Shown here: positions 51,266-61,198 of the stretch, piece after piece
Layout of the letters: each line of letters begins with the position of its first letter
How positions within the stretch are numbered: the stretch's first letter is position 1
Source: an uncultured Acetatifactor sp.
Lineage (GTDB): Bacteria; Bacillota; Clostridia; Lachnospirales; Lachnospiraceae
Length of the DNA: 64,000 nt
Direction of reading: 5' to 3'
Assembly: GCA_934394815.1 (NCBI GenBank)
Contig: CAKRRD010000004.1
Span: forward strand, 1-64,000
The notes under the pieces: generated by a model
What the model was told of the DNA's origin: nothing
The model's database searches: none
The model's input: the letters and a program-made list of their open reading frames with translations, nothing else
Translations under genes and position numbers: made by a program

Positions 51266-52765
51266 CTATACATATTTTGCAGCAAGAGACATGATCTCTT
51301 CCTGTGTCGTATTTTTGGCATCTACTTCTCCTGCCAGCTTACCGCCGCTCATGACAAGAATTCTGTCACATACACCCAGCAGCTCCGGCATCTCCGAAGA
51401 TACCATCAGGACAACTTTGCCCTTATTGGCCAGATCGATGATCAGCTGGTAGATCTCGTACTTTGCACCTACATCGATACCTCTGGTAGGCTCATCCAGC
51501 ATCAGCACCTCCGGCTCTGTGAGAAGCCATCTGCCGAGGATAACCTTCTGCTGGTTACCACCGGACAGTGACCGGATCTTCGTCTTCTGGGAAGGTGTCT
51601 TGATATGCATGGCATCAATGGCCCATGCGGTGTCCTTCTCCATGGATTTATCACTCAGATAAAATCCTGCTTTTTTATGTTTCTTCAGACTGGAGATCAC
51701 CGTGTTCTCCCGGATATTCAGGATTCCGAAGATACCGGTGGCACGACGTTCCTCCGTCAGAAGTGCAAAACCGTTTTTAATGGACTCTCTGGCATTGCGG
51801 TTTCTGACCTCTTTGCCGTCCAGTTTGATCACACCGTCTTTTCTGGTGGCCACACCGAAGATATTCTCCAGTGTCTCCGTTCTGCCGCTGCCGTCCAGTC
51901 CGGCCAACCCTACGATCTCACCTTTTCGTGCCTTAAAGGACACATCCTGTAATAAGGAATATCTTGCACTTAAGTGTTCTACCTCCAACGCCACCTCTCC
52001 GGGCTTATTTGTCTTGGGCGGAAACTGGTTGGTCAGTTCCCGGCCTACCATCAGCCGGATGATCTTGTCCGTGGTCAGGTTCTGTGCAGGCTCCGTTGCG
52101 ATCCAGGTACCGTCACGCATGACGGTGACTTCATCTGCGATCCGCAGAATTTCCGCCATCTTATGAGAAATATAGATAATACCGCATCCTCTGTCCCGAA
52201 GCATGTTGATGATCTTGAACAGATGCTCCACTTCTTCTTCCGTCAGGGATGAAGTAGGTTCGTCGAATACAATGATCTTACTGTTGTAGGATACCGCCTT
52301 CGCGATCTCAACCATCTGACGCTGCGATACCGGCATCGTACTCATAATTCTCTTGGGGTCTACTGCGATCCCCAGTTCTTCAAAAATCTTGTTGGTGTCT
52401 TCCAGCATTTTATGCTCGTTGACCATAATACCTGCTGTCATGGGATAACGTCCCAGCCAGATATTATCCATGACATTTCTCTTCAGTGCCTGGTTCAGTT
52501 CCTGATGAACCATGGCCACTCCATTATTCAGTGCTTCTCTGGAATTTTTAAAATTGACTTCCTTGCCTTCCAGTTCGATCTTGCCTGCATCCTTACTGTA
52601 GATGCCGAACAGACACTTCATTAAGGTGGATTTACCGGCGCCGTTCTCTCCCATGAGCGCGTGTACCGTTCCTTTTTTTACGGTAAGGGATACATGATCC
52701 AGTGCCTTTACGCCGGGGAATTCCTTGCATATGTCTGTCATCTGAAGTAATACTTCCTGTCCCAT
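51266..52765 (-). CDS. mglA: Galactose/methylgalactoside-type ABC transporter, double ATPase
   Basis: ATG at 52765 ([16 protein letters not shown]) follows AGGAGG by seven bases. The 499-residue protein has two ATPase halves. The first has GENGAGKST near residue 40 and FDEPTSSL near 165. The second has a degenerate P-loop (GLDGSGRTE), LSGGNQQKV near 405 and [10 protein letters not shown] near 428. It powers sugar import with MglC and MglB. Confidence 0.92.
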   Translation of the reverse strand: MGQEVLLQMTDICKEFPGVKALDHVSLTVKKGTVHALMGENGAGKSTLMKCLFGIYSKDAGKIELEGKEVNFKNSREALNNGVAMVHQELNQALKRNVMDNIWLGRYPMTAGIMVNEHKMLEDTNKIFEELGIAVDPKRIMSTMPVSQRQMVEIAKAVSYNSKIIVFDEPTSSLTEEEVEHLFKIINMLRDRGCGIIYISHKMAEILRIADEVTVMRDGTWIATEPAQNLTTDKIIRLMVGRELTNQFPPKTNKPGEVALEVEHLSARYSLLQDVSFKARKGEIVGLAGLDGSGRTETLENIFGVATRKDGVIKLDGKEVRNRNARESIKNGFALLTEERRATGIFGILNIRENTVISSLKKHKKAGFYLSDKSMEKDTAWAIDAMHIKTPSQKTKIRSLSGGNQQKVILGRWLLTEPEVLMLDEPTRGIDVGAKYEIYQLIIDLANKGKVVLMVSSEMPELLGVCDRILVMSGGKLAGEVDAKNTTQEEIMSLAAKYV

Positions 52766-52785
52766 ACGCATCCTCCTATACATAA

Positions 52786-52821
52786 AGAGCGGCCGCTGCC
52801 AGATGCAGCAGCCGCTTCTTT
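52786..52821 (-). terminator. Partial terminator between mglB and mglA
   Basis: On the minus strand AAGCGGCTGCTG and CAGCGGCCGCT form an imperfect stem followed by CTTTAT. Such hairpins after binding-protein genes protect or attenuate, so that the binding protein is made in excess over the ATPase and permease. Confidence 0.55.
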
Positions 52822-52840
52822 TATTTACTTGTTATTCAGA

Positions 52841-53935
52841 TCATTCTCCGGTGTAAGTAGCGTAAGGGATGTAGATCTTGTTGCTAACCTTCTCAGAGAT
52901 GTTGAAGCTGTCGGTATCTGCCATCAGATCCTTGCCAGCCTGGATGTTCTTAGCCAGGTAAGCAATACCGTTTGCCATACCTTCTGCATCCTGCTTGATG
53001 GTACCGGTCATCTTGCCGTCTGCGATCAGCTGCTTGGCTGCGTCAGTTGCATCAACACCGAATACAGGAATGGTGGTGCAGTTGCCATCGCCTAAGTTGT
53101 AGCCCTTGTCATTCAGAGCGGAGATAACGCCTTCAGCCATACCGTCGTTGTTGCAGATAACCAGCTCGATCATGTTACCAGCGGACTCATTGTACTGAGA
53201 CAGGTTGGTGGTCATGTAGTTGTTAGCTGCGGTTGCGGACCAGTTACCGTCCTGGTCAACCTGATACTTATCGGTATTGGATGCATCGAAGTACTCCAGA
53301 GCAGGCTTGCCTGCTGCGGTGATCACTGCATCTGCATCTTCTACACCGTACTGGGTACGATAGATTGCTTCTACGTTACCTAACTGACCCATGAACATTG
53401 CATAGCTGATCTTGCCGTCGCCGTTTAAGTCGATGGTGTCAAAGTTGTCTACTACATACTGACCAACCATCTTACCCTGCATGTGACCAGCTTCGGGAGC
53501 GTCGGTTCCAACGAATGCACACTTGTCATAGCTGCCTAATACCTTACCTTCATCCTCATCGGACTCTACCGCACGGTTGAAGAAGATAACGGGGATTCCT
53601 GCTGCGCTTGCCTTGTCAACGATAGCCTGGGAAGCGTCTACGGAACCGGATGTTACGATGTTGACGATCAGAAGGTTGGTACCCTGTGCAATAGCGGTAT
53701 CGATCTGCTCGTTCTGGGTGGTCTGGTTACTGTTGCCGTCATAGTTCTGGAACTTGATGCCTGCTTCGGTAAGAGCACTGTCCAGTGCGGTACGCACGCT
53801 GGAAATGTATGTATCACTGTAGGTGTAGTAGAATACTCCTACATTCAACTCTCCGCTTCCTCCGCCGCTCTTTCCGCACGCTACGAGACTGAGCATCATA
53901 ATGCCGACCAACAGCAGTGACATGAACTTTTTCAT
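52841..53935 (-). CDS. mglB: Galactose/glucose-type ABC transporter substrate-binding lipoprotein
   Basis: ATG at 53935 follows AAGGAGG. The 364-residue lipoprotein has signal MKKFMSLLLVGIMMLSLVAC (lipobox LVAC). A Peripla_BP_4 sugar-binding fold follows (LNVGVFYYTYSDTYISSVRTA; VIFFNRAVESDEDEG; ICNNDGMAEGVISALNDKGY). A MglB-type calcium loop appears at DLNGDGKISY near residue 190. It captures an aldose, most likely galactose or glucose, for MglAC. Confidence 0.88.
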   Translation of the reverse strand: MKKFMSLLLVGIMMLSLVACGKSGGGSGELNVGVFYYTYSDTYISSVRTALDSALTEAGIKFQNYDGNSNQTTQNEQIDTAIAQGTNLLIVNIVTSGSVDASQAIVDKASAAGIPVIFFNRAVESDEDEGKVLGSYDKCAFVGTDAPEAGHMQGKMVGQYVVDNFDTIDLNGDGKISYAMFMGQLGNVEAIYRTQYGVEDADAVITAAGKPALEYFDASNTDKYQVDQDGNWSATAANNYMTTNLSQYNESAGNMIELVICNNDGMAEGVISALNDKGYNLGDGNCTTIPVFGVDATDAAKQLIADGKMTGTIKQDAEGMANGIAYLAKNIQAGKDLMADTDSFNISEKVSNKIYIPYATYTGE

Positions 53936-54004
53936 ATGAAATACCTCCTTGTTTTGATGAAATTGTATGTGTTTCATCTCTTGATGAGGTAATTATATGG
54001 CATC

Positions 54005-54128
54005 TTGTACAAAAAAGATATGCAAAATCTTACGCACGGGGTTAGAAATTATACTATTCTGTACACATTTCGTTCATGTTTTGTACATATTTTTACGCTT
54101 TGTGTGATCTCATCCTATTTTTTTGTAC
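54005..54128 (-). promoter_or_regulatory. Four phased TGTACA direct repeats upstream of mglB
   Basis: On the mglB strand TGTACA followed by purine-rich AA/GA recurs with centres near 54007, 54062, 54083 and 54126. The spacings (about 54, 22 and 42 bases) are close to whole helical turns. They may bind the YesN-type regulator encoded at 56874. The region otherwise holds no gene. Confidence 0.45.
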
Positions 54129-54168
54129 ATGGAATATTCAAACCGCACAAAAGGGATACGCATATTTC

Positions 54169-55155
54169 CTAATATCCTTCTTCTTCAAAAGAGAACAATA
54201 TCTTCTGGCTTTCCCGCTCGTACATGTTCTCTCTGGTCACGATGGTGGTGGCCGTATCTATCACGCCGGGGCCGCCGGCCTGTCCATTCAACAGATTCGC
54301 CGCCGTCTCCACTCCCAGATACCCCATGGCATAGGGGTTCTGTACGATCAGTGCATCCACCTCCCCGGTCTCCAGCATTCCCACAGAGACCACATTGGAA
54401 TCAAATGCCACCACCTGAGTCCGATCTCCCCGGTCCAGATCCCGGATGGCCCAGCCCACGCCGAGACTGGTCCATTCATTAAAGGTCACCACCACATTGA
54501 TCCGTGAATCCGACAGAAGCATCTCTTTTGCTCCCACTCTGGCATCCTCTGTGGTGGACAGGACATTGATGGTAGTAATATTTTTAACTCTCGGATCCTG
54601 CTCCACTGTCTGGCGAAATCCCAGTTCCCGCTGTTGTCCGTTGGCGGAATTGATATCATAATTCACGATACCGATATACAGTTCGTCTTCCTCCGCCGCC
54701 AGAGCTGCTTCCGCTGCCTGTATTCCCGCCTGCAGATTGTTCGTTCCGATGCGGCAGCTTACCATGCTGCTGTTGACGTCGCTGTCGATAACGACAATTT
54801 TAATTCCTCTCTGGGCTGCCTGATCTATAATTTCCGCATTGGCATTGTAATCCACCGCGGAGAATACGATCACATCCACCCCGTCCTCCATAGCCTGCCG
54901 CACCATTTCGTTCTGTGTCTCATAATCCTCTTCTGATTCCGGGCCGTTAAAGGTCACATTCAGATTGTATTCCGTGGCCGCTGCCCGGGCACCGGCAAAA
55001 ACACTTTTCCAAAAGGCACTCTTCGTGGATTTTACAATGAACGTCACCCGGGTCTTCTCCGTCTCCGCTCCTTTTCCACAGCCGCTCATGCCTGTAAGCA
55101 GCAGGATTCCCACAAGCAGCAGGGACAGTAATTTTTTCATTTTGTATTTTTTCAT
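54169..55155 (-). CDS. Sugar-binding lipoprotein coupled to the sensor kinase
   Basis: ATG at 55155 overlaps the kinase stop (ATGA). The 328-residue lipoprotein has the lipobox MSGC and a Peripla_BP_4 (RbsB-like) fold: VTFIVKSTKSAFWKSVFAGA; DVIVFSAVDYNANAEIID; YAMGYLGVETAANLLNG. No permease follows it. Being translationally coupled to a membrane sensor kinase, it probably presents a ligand to that kinase, as in three-component sugar-sensing systems. Ligand unknown. Confidence 0.8.
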   Translation of the reverse strand: MKKYKMKKLLSLLLVGILLLTGMSGCGKGAETEKTRVTFIVKSTKSAFWKSVFAGARAAATEYNLNVTFNGPESEEDYETQNEMVRQAMEDGVDVIVFSAVDYNANAEIIDQAAQRGIKIVVIDSDVNSSMVSCRIGTNNLQAGIQAAEAALAAEEDELYIGIVNYDINSANGQQRELGFRQTVEQDPRVKNITTINVLSTTEDARVGAKEMLLSDSRINVVVTFNEWTSLGVGWAIRDLDRGDRTQVVAFDSNVVSVGMLETGEVDALIVQNPYAMGYLGVETAANLLNGQAGGPGVIDTATTIVTRENMYERESQKILFSFEEEGY

Positions 55156-56870
55156 ACTTTCTCCCATCCTGCCGCTGCATTTTCTTCCACCTTCGGCATC
55201 CGTATGATCACGATGGTTCCCTCGTCCAGTTCGCTTTCTATGGAAAGGCCGTACTCTTTTCCGAAGTAGATCTTGATCCTGTCATTGACATTCTTGATGC
55301 CGATGCCGGAATTGTCTCCCGGCTCCTTGTGAAGAATCGACCGGCACTGTTCCTCGGACATGCCGACACCGTTATCCTCTACCCTGAAGATCACATCTTC
55401 TCCCTCGCTGTAGATTCTTATCAGGATATGTCCCTCATCCACCATGCGGTCCAGTCCATGATAGATGGCATTTTCGATGATGGGCTGTAAGGTGATCTTG
55501 TTACAGTAATATTTCAGACAGTCCTCCTCCACCTGAAATTCATACGAAAACTGATTCTTATAACGAAAATTCTGGATCTTCAGATAGCTTCCGGCATGTT
55601 CCACTTCTTTTTCAATGGTGATCAGTTCATGTCCCTTGCTGATACTGATACGGAACAGCTTTGCCAGAGCATTGACCATCTCCACCGCATCCTGACACCG
55701 CTCCTCCTCGCAGAGCCACCCGATAGCATCCAGCGTATTGTATAAAAAGTGGGGATTGATCTGTGCCTGCAATGCCTTCAGTTCCGTTTTGCGCAGGGAG
55801 ATCTCCTCCTGACGCACCTGATTCATCAGCTTCTGGATCTTTCTTACCATATGTTCGTAAGACTGAGACAGGGCCTCGATCTCCGAGGTTCCTTCCACGG
55901 GCTGGTAGACATATCCCGCCGCATCCCTCTCGAACTCTTCCATAGCCCGGATGAGACGTTGCGCCGGATTCGTCACCAGTCTGGATACCAGAAAGCTGAC
56001 CACCATGGTCGTCAGCAGAATGACCGCCAGCATGACACAGATGTTTCCCAGCAGTTCCATCTCTTTGGCCGTCACCAGTTCACTGATGTAGCTGACACCC
56101 ACCACCTTCCAGTCACAGTTATCCAGTTCCCGGACGCTGCAGATCAGTTCTTTGGTCTCAAAGGAACCGTTATGGCTTAAGTTCAGTCCTTCCGTAGCTT
56201 CCGTCTTAAGTCCCGAATACAAAAGCTGCTGTTGAGGATGATAGATAATCTCTCCGTTACTGTCCGTAATGAAGCAATAGCCGTGCTGTCCGATTCCCAC
56301 ATTGTCCACATAATCCGATATTTTGGAAAAACGGATATCAATGACCACCCGAAGCTTCTGTCCATTTGTCCCCGGAATCTCCTGCAGCACCGATACCACC
56401 CAGGGATAATAGTCCTGCAGCAGGGATTCCACATGGGGTTCCGACAGATAAAGCACTCCCGGATTGTAGGAGTCCAGTGCTATATAAGACAGATCTTTCA
56501 GATAATGTTCCTTCAATGTGTGAGTCCCCGTATGGGAATTTACAAGTTTTCCCTGTTCGTCATAAATGTAGACAGCCACCAGATCCGAGCGGACGCTGCA
56601 AAGAGTCTCCAGCGTCTGATCGGTATTTCCTCCGTTCTTCGTCAGATTCTGTTCGATCAGGCTCATGATCTCCTGCATATCCCCGATATAGTTGGAGATC
56701 GCATTGGAAGCCTGGGTCACCGCCTGTTCGCTGCTGGTCTGTGCTGCCTGTTTCATTCCGTCAACGTAAAGAGATAAAAAGAAAAAAGTGGACCATAACA
56801 GGAATAGGGTAACCAGCCCGACCACCAGTATTGTAATGATAAAGGAAAGGGATGTCTTTCTTTTTTTCAT
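55152..56870 (-). CDS. YesM-type sensor histidine kinase
   Basis: The 572-residue kinase has transmembrane helices at about 8-32 and 275-297 around an extracellular Cache-type sensor domain. A HAMP domain (RLVTNPAQRLIRAMEEFERD) follows, then the His_kinase motif NPHFLYNTLDAIGWL near residue 375 and an ATP-binding domain with IIENAIYHGL and GIGIKNVNDRIKIYFG. It lies between the response regulator (3-base gap) and the binding-protein gene (4-base overlap). It should phosphorylate the YesN-like partner. Confidence 0.9.
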   Translation of the reverse strand: MKKRKTSLSFIITILVVGLVTLFLLWSTFFFLSLYVDGMKQAAQTSSEQAVTQASNAISNYIGDMQEIMSLIEQNLTKNGGNTDQTLETLCSVRSDLVAVYIYDEQGKLVNSHTGTHTLKEHYLKDLSYIALDSYNPGVLYLSEPHVESLLQDYYPWVVSVLQEIPGTNGQKLRVVIDIRFSKISDYVDNVGIGQHGYCFITDSNGEIIYHPQQQLLYSGLKTEATEGLNLSHNGSFETKELICSVRELDNCDWKVVGVSYISELVTAKEMELLGNICVMLAVILLTTMVVSFLVSRLVTNPAQRLIRAMEEFERDAAGYVYQPVEGTSEIEALSQSYEHMVRKIQKLMNQVRQEEISLRKTELKALQAQINPHFLYNTLDAIGWLCEEERCQDAVEMVNALAKLFRISISKGHELITIEKEVEHAGSYLKIQNFRYKNQFSYEFQVEEDCLKYYCNKITLQPIIENAIYHGLDRMVDEGHILIRIYSEGEDVIFRVEDNGVGMSEEQCRSILHKEPGDNSGIGIKNVNDRIKIYFGKEYGLSIESELDEGTIVIIRMPKVEENAAAGWEKV

Positions 56871-56873
56871 ATC

Positions 56874-58433
56874 TTATTCTTTCTCCTGTCGCATGGCATT
56901 GGGAGATACGCCGCAGTACTTTTTAAAGCAGTAGCTGAAATAATGCTGATCACTGTAGCCGCACCGCTCTGCGATCTCGCGCATCTTCATGGAACTGCCC
57001 AGCACCAGTTCTCTTGCCGTCTCGATCCTCTTTTTCGTCAGCAGGTCCACAAAGCTTGCGCCGGTCTCTTTTTTGATCAGTGTACTGAGGTAATTAGGGC
57101 TTACATGGATGCTGTTGCTGACACCTACCAGAGACAGGGACGGATCTCCGTACTCTTTGTCAATGATCTGCATGGCCTTGTCACACAGGATCTGGCTGCT
57201 CTTTTTCTTGCCCGCATTGATCAGTTCCCAGACCTCCAGACACAGCGCCGTGAAGCGGTCCCTGGATTCCCTTACCGGCCCTTCCAGCATGGCAAAACGC
57301 TGGAACAGAGCTGCATCTTCCGTCACTGTATAAGCGATACGGATCAAAGCCGAGGACATCCGAAAGATCAGGAATTTGCATTTTAAGGCAGCATCCTGCT
57401 GTATCTCCAGCCTGCCGAATACCTCTTTCAGGAAATTCTCCAGTTCCTCTCTGGAACCGCTGCGGATCAGGGTTTCCATCTGAGTGACACATTCTGCCGC
57501 CAGTTCCATGTCCATGGTGTTGTCCCGCTCTTCATCCGCAATGTAATGAATGCCGCTCTCTCCCGGGGTACAATATCCCAGCGCGCTCATGGCTCCTCTG
57601 TAGGCCTCATGGCATTCTCCCAGATGCTCTCTGATACGGCTGACACCGATGTGGCAATGCATTTTCAGAATACGTTCCGTACTCTGTACCAGTTCTCCCA
57701 CTGCAATATGCAGATACCGGTCGAAGGTTGCTGTGGTAGCCGCCAGCACCGCCACAAGCCTGCCATCCATGGCAAAAGTATAATGCTTCATATATTTTTG
57801 CAGGATCATATCTACGGAATGTACCAGTTCCGGCCGCGTGCGGTTCTGCCCTTCGGTATCCTCCACCGTGATGGCCAGCACCGCATACTGAAAGGCATTG
57901 TTGTGGTTCTTCAGAAAGCCGCTGCGGATCGCCTGCTCTGTCAGCTGTTCTTCCCTCTCGTCCCCTTCATAGCTCACATAATCATCCAGCAGAAGTGGCA
58001 GGAAAAACTGCTGCAGATCCGGGTTGTCATGTTTTCTGGAATCGAATTCCGCAAAGATCCCGTCAATCTTAAGCTTTATCTTTTTCAGTTCTTCCGTCAG
58101 ATCCGCCATGGTGATCGGCTTTAACATATAGCTGATGATATTATACTGAATGGCCTGCTGGGCATAGGAAAATTCATCGAAACCGCTTAAGAAGGCGATC
58201 TGGGTGGTAGGCCGGACTTCTCTGACCTGTCTGGCCAGTTCGATTCCGGACACAAAGGGCATCCGGATATCCGTCAACAGCAGATCCGGTTCCATCCGTT
58301 CCACCAGTTCCAGTGCTTCGATGCCGTTCTCCGCCTCTCCCACAACCTGAAAACCGATGCTTTCCCAGTCAATCTTCCTTATAATTGCCCTGCGTAATTC
58401 TTCTTCGTCATCTGCCACTACGATTGTATACAT
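56874..58433 (-). CDS. YesN-type response regulator with AraC DNA-binding domain
   Basis: The 519-residue regulator has an N-terminal receiver domain (VVADDEEELRRAI; phospho-acceptor in LLLTDIRMPFVSGIEL near 55; KPITMADL). A long central region and a C-terminal AraC-type double HTH follow (NSIHVSPNYLSTLIKKETG; MREIAERCGYSDQHYFSYCFKKY). It is first in the operon with the kinase and the binding protein. The divergently placed mglBAC operon next door is a likely target. Confidence 0.9.
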   Translation of the reverse strand: MYTIVVADDEEELRRAIIRKIDWESIGFQVVGEAENGIEALELVERMEPDLLLTDIRMPFVSGIELARQVREVRPTTQIAFLSGFDEFSYAQQAIQYNIISYMLKPITMADLTEELKKIKLKIDGIFAEFDSRKHDNPDLQQFFLPLLLDDYVSYEGDEREEQLTEQAIRSGFLKNHNNAFQYAVLAITVEDTEGQNRTRPELVHSVDMILQKYMKHYTFAMDGRLVAVLAATTATFDRYLHIAVGELVQSTERILKMHCHIGVSRIREHLGECHEAYRGAMSALGYCTPGESGIHYIADEERDNTMDMELAAECVTQMETLIRSGSREELENFLKEVFGRLEIQQDAALKCKFLIFRMSSALIRIAYTVTEDAALFQRFAMLEGPVRESRDRFTALCLEVWELINAGKKKSSQILCDKAMQIIDKEYGDPSLSLVGVSNSIHVSPNYLSTLIKKETGASFVDLLTKKRIETARELVLGSSMKMREIAERCGYSDQHYFSYCFKKYCGVSPNAMRQEKE

Positions 58434-58455
58434 AGCTTTTCCTCTCTGGTGTGTA

Positions 58456-60582
58456 TTATTTTAAGGTAAGTATCTTCCCCGCAAAAGCAATGGGAAGAGA
58501 AATCTTTCGGTTACTGTTTTCCCCTGCAAACAGAATCTGGGCAATGCCGTCAGCGGAGACCGAGACGATTCTGCCGGTTCCGTATTTCTGATGCAGGACT
58601 TCCCTGCCGGGTGCGCAGGCTGTGATACAAACCTCCACCTCCCGGGGCGGCAGCTTCTGCTTCTTTTGATCCGGTGTCTTTCGCAGAAAACCTCCGGTTC
58701 CGACAGCCGTCCCCGTCTTTCTTATGGCATTTGAGGGCTTATCAAACACTTCTCCGGAAAAAGCGGAGGTCAGATTCGGCCCAAAGGTAAATATGTACAG
58801 TTGTTCCTTTGCTCTCGTCATTCCCACATAATAAAGTCTTCTTTCTTCCTCGTAGGCATTCACCTCCGGGGAATCCGGCTTACACCCCCTCCCCGGAATC
58901 TGGGAAGGGATCACTCCCGCCAGCATATCCGCCAGATACACTCTGGTGTATTCCAGCCCCTTGCTGGAATGGATCGTGGACAGAATAAAGTGACTCTTCG
59001 GATCTCCACAGCCCTCTTTCATCATCTCCTGCAGCTGCTGTAACCTCGCCGGGAAATCAAACAGGCTGTTCTCCTGATCCCCCAGTGCCTTTAAGATCTC
59101 CGCCTTGCCGCTGTCCAGCCCGTGGGTATCCATAAATTCCTGATATCCCATATAATTCAGGATCCGGTAGATGGCTTTTCCCGCCGGCTCATACCGCATA
59201 TTGTCCAGATGAGTTGCCAGTGCCTTGCACTGTTTTCTGGTGTAGGCGGATACCTCGTCCAGCTCCGCCACCGCATCCAGCAGTGTCAGACGTCTGGTAT
59301 TGGCCTCCACCGCTTCCATTGCCGCCCTTTTGCTGATCCCGGCGCCCATTTTATAATAGATCCGAAGGAAGGTCTCGCCGTCCCAGGGATCCAGGGAAAG
59401 CCGGATAAAATCGCAGATATCGTTGACCACCGGATGGGAAAAGAAGGTCATATCTGAATTTTTCACCCGGTAGGACAGCCCTTTCCGTTCCAGCTGATCG
59501 ATAATGGGAAGGGCACTCTCATTGTTCCGGTAGAGTACTGCCGTCTCCTGTCCACAGTCTTGGGCCACCTTCAGCAGATAATTGTACTGTCCCTGTCTGG
59601 ACACCGCCCTGATCTCCGTGACACAGCCGCCGTTTTCTCTGGCAGCGGTCATCTTCTTCGGATGGCGGTTCCTGTTCTTCTGGATCAGGGTATCCGCCGC
59701 CCGGACGATCTCCTGTCTGCTGCGGTAATTGGTCTCCATGAGAAGGAGCCTGGCTCCCGGATGTCTGTCCTCAAAGGAAACCAGTGCCTGCGGGTAAGCC
59801 GCCCGGAATCCGTAGATGCTCTGATCCTCGTCGCCCACCATGAACAGATTCCGGCTCTGTGCTGCCAGCAGATCGATCATATCATGCTGTATCTTCGAAG
59901 TATCCTGTGCTTCGTCCACACAAAAATACCGATACTGTTCCCTGAAATGGGCCAGCACTTCCGGATACTGCTCCAGAATCCGCAGGGCATAGATCATCTG
60001 GTCATCGTAATCGATCATCTGCATCTGTCTGAGTTTCGCATTATAGGTGCAAAAGATCTCCGGAAATTTCTCCACGTCCGTGTCCATCCTGCGGATCTCC
60101 TCCGGTGTCAGGCGCATGTTTTTTGCATAGGTGATATTCAGCTGAGTCTCTTTGATATCATTCTCCGTGGCATATTTTCCTGTTACTTCCAGAAAAGACT
60201 GTTTGACCGCCGCAGAGGCTTCCCTGTCTGCTACCTGGAACGGGGTCTTCCCGGTGCGGTAAGCAAAATATTGCAGCACCTTCTGGGAGATGCCGTTGAT
60301 GGTGCGAAACTCCAGCCGCCCTGCATCCGCCTCTCCAAACATCCCCGCAAATCGTCTGCGCATATCGTTCGTGGCCGCCACGGTATAGGTCACTGTCAGA
60401 ATCTCTTCCGGACGGATTCCCAGGCAATAGATCATATATCCCAGTCTGCTGACCAAAACCGTAGTCTTGCCGCTGCCGGGAACCGCAAGGAGCAGCACCG
60501 GGCCTTCCGTGGCCTGTACTGCCTGCATCTGCTGTTCGTTTAACTGTATGTGGTAGTTCTGTACAAATTCCGAAAAAGTCAA
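58456..60582 (-). CDS. UvrD/PcrA-like superfamily 1 helicase, second copy
   Basis: The 708-residue helicase has AVPGSGKTTVLVSR near residue 32, VDEAQDTSKIQ near 220, GDEDQSIYGFRAAYP, NYRSRQEI, STIHSSKGLEYTRVYLAD and YYVGMTRAKEQLYIF. It is more divergent than PcrA at 26714, but has a similar C-terminal segment (HQKYGTGRIVSV). Function is probably DNA repair. Its start overlaps the NUDIX gene stop by four bases (ATGA). Confidence 0.85.
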   Translation of the reverse strand: MTFSEFVQNYHIQLNEQQMQAVQATEGPVLLLAVPGSGKTTVLVSRLGYMIYCLGIRPEEILTVTYTVAATNDMRRRFAGMFGEADAGRLEFRTINGISQKVLQYFAYRTGKTPFQVADREASAAVKQSFLEVTGKYATENDIKETQLNITYAKNMRLTPEEIRRMDTDVEKFPEIFCTYNAKLRQMQMIDYDDQMIYALRILEQYPEVLAHFREQYRYFCVDEAQDTSKIQHDMIDLLAAQSRNLFMVGDEDQSIYGFRAAYPQALVSFEDRHPGARLLLMETNYRSRQEIVRAADTLIQKNRNRHPKKMTAARENGGCVTEIRAVSRQGQYNYLLKVAQDCGQETAVLYRNNESALPIIDQLERKGLSYRVKNSDMTFFSHPVVNDICDFIRLSLDPWDGETFLRIYYKMGAGISKRAAMEAVEANTRRLTLLDAVAELDEVSAYTRKQCKALATHLDNMRYEPAGKAIYRILNYMGYQEFMDTHGLDSGKAEILKALGDQENSLFDFPARLQQLQEMMKEGCGDPKSHFILSTIHSSKGLEYTRVYLADMLAGVIPSQIPGRGCKPDSPEVNAYEEERRLYYVGMTRAKEQLYIFTFGPNLTSAFSGEVFDKPSNAIRKTGTAVGTGGFLRKTPDQKKQKLPPREVEVCITACAPGREVLHQKYGTGRIVSVSADGIAQILFAGENSNRKISLPIAFAGKILTLK

Positions 60583-61112
60583 TCTACTGTCCTGCCTTCC
60601 GCCTCCGGCGTATTTCCGTTCCCTGCTGTTTCTATCGGTTCTCCGTCCAGTACCGCCTCTAAAAGGACACCGTTCTCCTCATAGGATAGCTTTAAAGAGA
60701 AAAAAGGACGATTCTCCTTAAGAAGCCGGAAGAATATCTTATCCCCTTCCCAGAGATCCAGTTCTTCTACCTTGTCGATCTCCACCCATTCCAACGTTCC
60801 TTCGTCGCATTCTAAAGGCTCCCCGGTAAATCCGTCTGCCGTATAGAGACACATGTATTCACAGATTCCCTGATACAAAAAGGTAATAAGTCCCCGGAAA
60901 CGGTAGGAAGTCAGGGTATACCCGGTCTCTTCCCTCACTTCCCGGAGCACACAGTCCTCCGGGCTTTCGCCCGCTTCGAAATGTCCGCCCACGCCGATCC
61001 ATTTGTCCTTGTTAATGTCGTTTTCCTTCTTCACCCGGTGAAGCATCAGGTACTTCCCATCCCGCTCAATGTAACAGAGCGTCGTCAGATTGTTCCGCTG
61101 TTGTATGTTCAT
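60579..61112 (-). CDS. NUDIX hydrolase, MutT/8-oxo-dGTPase-like
   Basis: The 177-residue protein carries the Nudix box GHFEAGESPEDCVLREVREE near residues 43-65. It starts with the MutT-like TTLCYIERDGKYLMLHRV. The family hydrolyses nucleoside diphosphate derivatives such as 8-oxo-dGTP, consistent with co-translation with a repair-type helicase. Substrate not proven. Confidence 0.85.
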   Translation of the reverse strand: MNIQQRNNLTTLCYIERDGKYLMLHRVKKENDINKDKWIGVGGHFEAGESPEDCVLREVREETGYTLTSYRFRGLITFLYQGICEYMCLYTADGFTGEPLECDEGTLEWVEIDKVEELDLWEGDKIFFRLLKENRPFFSLKLSYEENGVLLEAVLDGEPIETAGNGNTPEAEGRTVD

Positions 61113-61198
61113 ATAGTTTCTCCCGGTGCTTTTCCTGTCATATCAAGAATCAGTATAACAGATTTCAACCTTTGACTCAAATAAAATGTAACCGGGAC

